Part shown: positions 29,870 through 32,495 of the stretch, in pieces
Position numbering within the stretch: position 1 is the stretch's first letter
How the letters are laid out: the number at the start of each line of letters is the position of its first letter
Origin: Chloroherpeton thalassium
GTDB taxonomy: Bacteria > Bacteroidota > Ignavibacteria > Kapaibacteriales > UBA2268
DNA: 32,495 nucleotides
NCBI GenBank assembly: GCA_020722095.1
Contig: DYLM01000010.1
Location: forward strand, 12,733 to 45,227
Reading direction: 5' to 3'
Notes under the pieces: model-generated
What the model was told of the DNA's origin: nothing
Databases searched by the model: none
Seen by the model: only the letters and a program-made list of their open reading frames with translations
Program-made: the position numbers and the translations under genes

Positions 29870-30205
29870 TTAATTCACAATCGGATTACCTGGAAAGCCA
29901 GGGAATAGATTTTGACCATCAAGTTTAATTTCACCAAATTGATTTTCGAATCGCTTGACATTTTCGTTTAATGCACGAACAAGCATCTTGGCATGAATTG
30001 GCGACATTATCACCCTTGAATAAACTTTTGCTTTGGGAACGCCCGGCAAAACACGAGTAAAGTCGATTACAAATTCGGCATTGCTATGCGAAATTATTGC
30101 AAGATTGGAATAAATTCCTTCTGCTTCTTTCTCTCCAATCTCAACATTAATTTGTTGCGACTGCGGATTTGGTTGATTCATTTGATTTTCTTTGTTATTA
30201 TCCAT
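29870..30205 (-). CDS. DUF3467 domain protein
   Basis: EGIYSNLAIISHSNAEFVIDFTRVLPGVPKAKVYSRVIMSPIHAKMLVRALNENVKRFE matches the family pattern as I recall it. Confidence 0.8.
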   Translation of the reverse strand: MDNNKENQMNQPNPQSQQINVEIGEKEAEGIYSNLAIISHSNAEFVIDFTRVLPGVPKAKVYSRVIMSPIHAKMLVRALNENVKRFENQFGEIKLDGQNLFPGFPGNPIVN

Positions 30206-30217
30206 TTGTCCAATTCT

Positions 30218-31726
30218 TTATTGTTTAATTTTTTTGCTGTAGAAATCTCTTTTTGCGTCATCTTTAACATAAGAACTAAAGATTTTAACCAATTCGAGAT
30301 AGTAATATTCTTTTTGATTTTCGGGAATTTTTGTTTCTAATTTTTCCAATGATTCAATGTAATTATTCATCTTTGCTTTGTCGTCTAACACATAATAGAT
30401 ATTAACCAAATCGGAAATAACTGCAAAATCATCTTTGTATTTCGGAGTTTTAATTGCTTTTTCAAAGTATTTAGCAGATTCTCTCAAATCTGGGAAAAAT
30501 TCTTCAAAATCAGGTTTGTAATTTTTATCTGTGTCCATTTTTGCTTTGATTTCACCTTGTTTAATGCTCGCTCTATTTTTATAAGACGAAGCAATATTTC
30601 GGATTGCTAATTCGTAAGTTGGATCGATTTCCAATGCTTTCAGATATGCTTCAATTGCTTTTGTGTATTCTTTTTGTGTTTGATATAAGTCGCCTAATTG
30701 ACCAATAAATAGTTTATTAGTTGGATTTTCTTTTATTAATTGTTGCAAATATGCAAATGCATCATCCATTTTGCCTTGATCTTGATAAATTTGCACCAAG
30801 AAAGCGTTGATATTTGTATTTTCGGGCTCTAATGAACCCAAGAGTTTAACATAAGTTAAAGCGTCTTGATACTTTTGTTTATAATAATAAATTTGGGCTA
30901 ATGCACCAATTGGCGTTGTGTTGAGAGCAGACCATTGAGATTGCTCATTTGGCAACCAATTTTGTGGTGGGTCGTATCTTAAACCAACTAATTTGAAATT
31001 TAAGTCTTTTTTATTGTCTTTGTAGAACAAGTACAAATCTTTATCTGTAACTTGGAATAAATCTGTCAATAAAGAATCCCCTTGTGAGCCCGAAATTCCA
31101 GTCGTTAATTTTGGTTTGCCCAATGCAGTTAAAACATCGCGGCGATTTTGATTTATGTAAAATTTATTATTAATCAAATAATCAAAATCTTTCTTGGATT
31201 TATTGTAATAATCAATGTATTCTGATAATGCAAGAGTTGTGTCCCCTCGTAGTTCGTAAGCCTGACCGATAAATGCATAGAAGTCAGTCATTTCGGGACG
31301 AACGATTTTACCTGTTTCAAAGTAATTGATTGCAGAATCAAGGAATTTCGCGTTTTGTGTTGAGAAATATCTATTCAAATTATCAACACCTGAATTATAA
31401 CTTTCTACCCATATTTTGTTTAAAAGTAATTTAGGACGTTGTGATAATTTTGTGTCTTTTTTGGGTAATTGGTCAGCTTTAACTGCAAATTCAGCAGCTT
31501 TTTTCACATTTCCTTTCATCAAATAAATATCAGCCATCAACAAATATGCTTCTTCATTTTGCGGATTTTTGGTTAATTCTTGTTGAGCAAAATCAATTGC
31601 TTTATCGTAATCCTTGCTTTGGAATGCAACTTTGGCTGTTGTCATTTCTCTTGATGAACATTGGAAGCCTTGTAATACCAATGCACCGATAATTGCAATC
31701 ATCATTAATTGAAAAATTCTTTTCAC
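30218..31726 (-). CDS. TPR-repeat lipoprotein
   Basis: Signal peptide with Cys (LQGFQCSS); TPR-like repeats (KAIEAYLKALEIDPTYELAIRNIASSY). Confidence 0.85.
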   Translation of the reverse strand: MKRIFQLMMIAIIGALVLQGFQCSSREMTTAKVAFQSKDYDKAIDFAQQELTKNPQNEEAYLLMADIYLMKGNVKKAAEFAVKADQLPKKDTKLSQRPKLLLNKIWVESYNSGVDNLNRYFSTQNAKFLDSAINYFETGKIVRPEMTDFYAFIGQAYELRGDTTLALSEYIDYYNKSKKDFDYLINNKFYINQNRRDVLTALGKPKLTTGISGSQGDSLLTDLFQVTDKDLYLFYKDNKKDLNFKLVGLRYDPPQNWLPNEQSQWSALNTTPIGALAQIYYYKQKYQDALTYVKLLGSLEPENTNINAFLVQIYQDQGKMDDAFAYLQQLIKENPTNKLFIGQLGDLYQTQKEYTKAIEAYLKALEIDPTYELAIRNIASSYKNRASIKQGEIKAKMDTDKNYKPDFEEFFPDLRESAKYFEKAIKTPKYKDDFAVISDLVNIYYVLDDKAKMNNYIESLEKLETKIPENQKEYYYLELVKIFSSYVKDDAKRDFYSKKIKQ

Positions 31727-31857
31727 TATTTCACCTTTTGAATATTAAACATTTTACAATTTACAAAATTAAAACTATTTTACAAAATACTTTTGATTAT
31801 TACATTTTTTTATGGGATTTAGAGAAATTAATTTTTTCTTAACTTTTTATTTATTCT

Positions 31858-32475
31858 TTACCACGCTTTTGGAAGAAAATCAATTGGATTAACAATGCTC
31901 GCACTGCTACCAGTGGCTCGGATAACAAGCAAACCTTTGTTTTGAGCCATTTCCGATGCTTTGCTATCTTCTTTTAAATATGCAACTGCTCCAATTACAT
32001 TATTATTGCTGTATCTGGGCATTATCTTCTTAAATTCTTTTAAATTATCAATAAAATCTTGTACATCATCAGTTTTGAGAGTAGTTTTAACTTCCACCAC
32101 AACAATATCATCGCCATTTTCAGCAATTATGTCAAACTCAAAATGTTTGCCCTGATAAGTACCTTTAATGCGAGTTGAAGTCTGATGTACTTTGATTCCA
32201 CGTTCATTCAACAATTTAATTAAATCTCCTTCCACCAATGTTTCCATTAATTTGCCCCATTGCGATGTGAAAAGAGTTTCTAATTTCCTCAACTTCTTTT
32301 CGGTTTGAAGTGAAGATTTTTCCAACAATTCCTTGGTCTCTTGGAATTTTCGGTCGGTTTCAAGTGAAGATTTTGCCATCAATTCCTTTGTTTCTTGGAA
32401 TTTTCGGTCGGTTTCTTGGAACATAAGCCAGACTTTCTCGAAGTCTAATTTCTCTGTTTTTCTTTCTATTGCCAT
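31858..32475 (-). CDS. Coiled-coil protein with PD-(D/E)XK nuclease-like domain (DUF3782-like)
   Basis: N-terminal repeats ETDRKFQETKELMAKSSL/ETDRKFQETKELLEKSSL; FEFDIIAENGDDIVVVEVKTTL matches D-x(n)-ExK. Confidence 0.75.
   Translation of the reverse strand: MAIERKTEKLDFEKVWLMFQETDRKFQETKELMAKSSLETDRKFQETKELLEKSSLQTEKKLRKLETLFTSQWGKLMETLVEGDLIKLLNERGIKVHQTSTRIKGTYQGKHFEFDIIAENGDDIVVVEVKTTLKTDDVQDFIDNLKEFKKIMPRYSNNNVIGAVAYLKEDSKASEMAQNKGLLVIRATGSSASIVNPIDFLPKAW
32308..32415. repeat. Intragenic 54-bp tandem repeat, two copies plus degenerate flanks
   Basis: Unit AAGTGAAGATTTT...TTGGAATTTTCGGTCGGTTTC at 32308-32361 and 32362-32415; encodes 18-aa repeats. Confidence 0.85.
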
Positions 32476-32495
32476 TTTTTTTAAATTGAATTTTA

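Overview
AT-rich chromosomal window. The protein types suggest a Bacteroidota/FCB-group bacterium, possibly Ignavibacteria/Kapabacteria-like; this lineage call is inference. Most of it is conserved housekeeping: mutA-mutB, queA, tsaB, a glutaryl-CoA dehydrogenase-like gene, nusA-infB-rbfA-truB, alr-scpA-scpB, gcvT, an S9 peptidase, a tRNA-dihydrouridine synthase, a DUF3467 protein, a TPR lipoprotein and a coiled-coil/PD-(D/E)XK-like protein. Cell-surface content includes a 1436-aa secreted protein (seven SBBP-type repeats, four Ig-like repeats, PKD, T9SS type A sorting domain), a PorE-like PD40/OmpA-like lipoprotein, and an outer-membrane/lipoprotein cluster. No complete mobile element, CRISPR array, rRNA or tRNA gene was seen. 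The least-explained signal is a set of modular palindromic repeats shared by three intergenic islands (about 10.89-11.17 kb, 24.59-25.08 kb, 29.65-29.84 kb). All three lie between convergent genes, and one contains what looks like a truncated T9SS sorting-domain remnant. I did not find a clear new multi-gene system; the repeat islands are the best candidate for something under-described.
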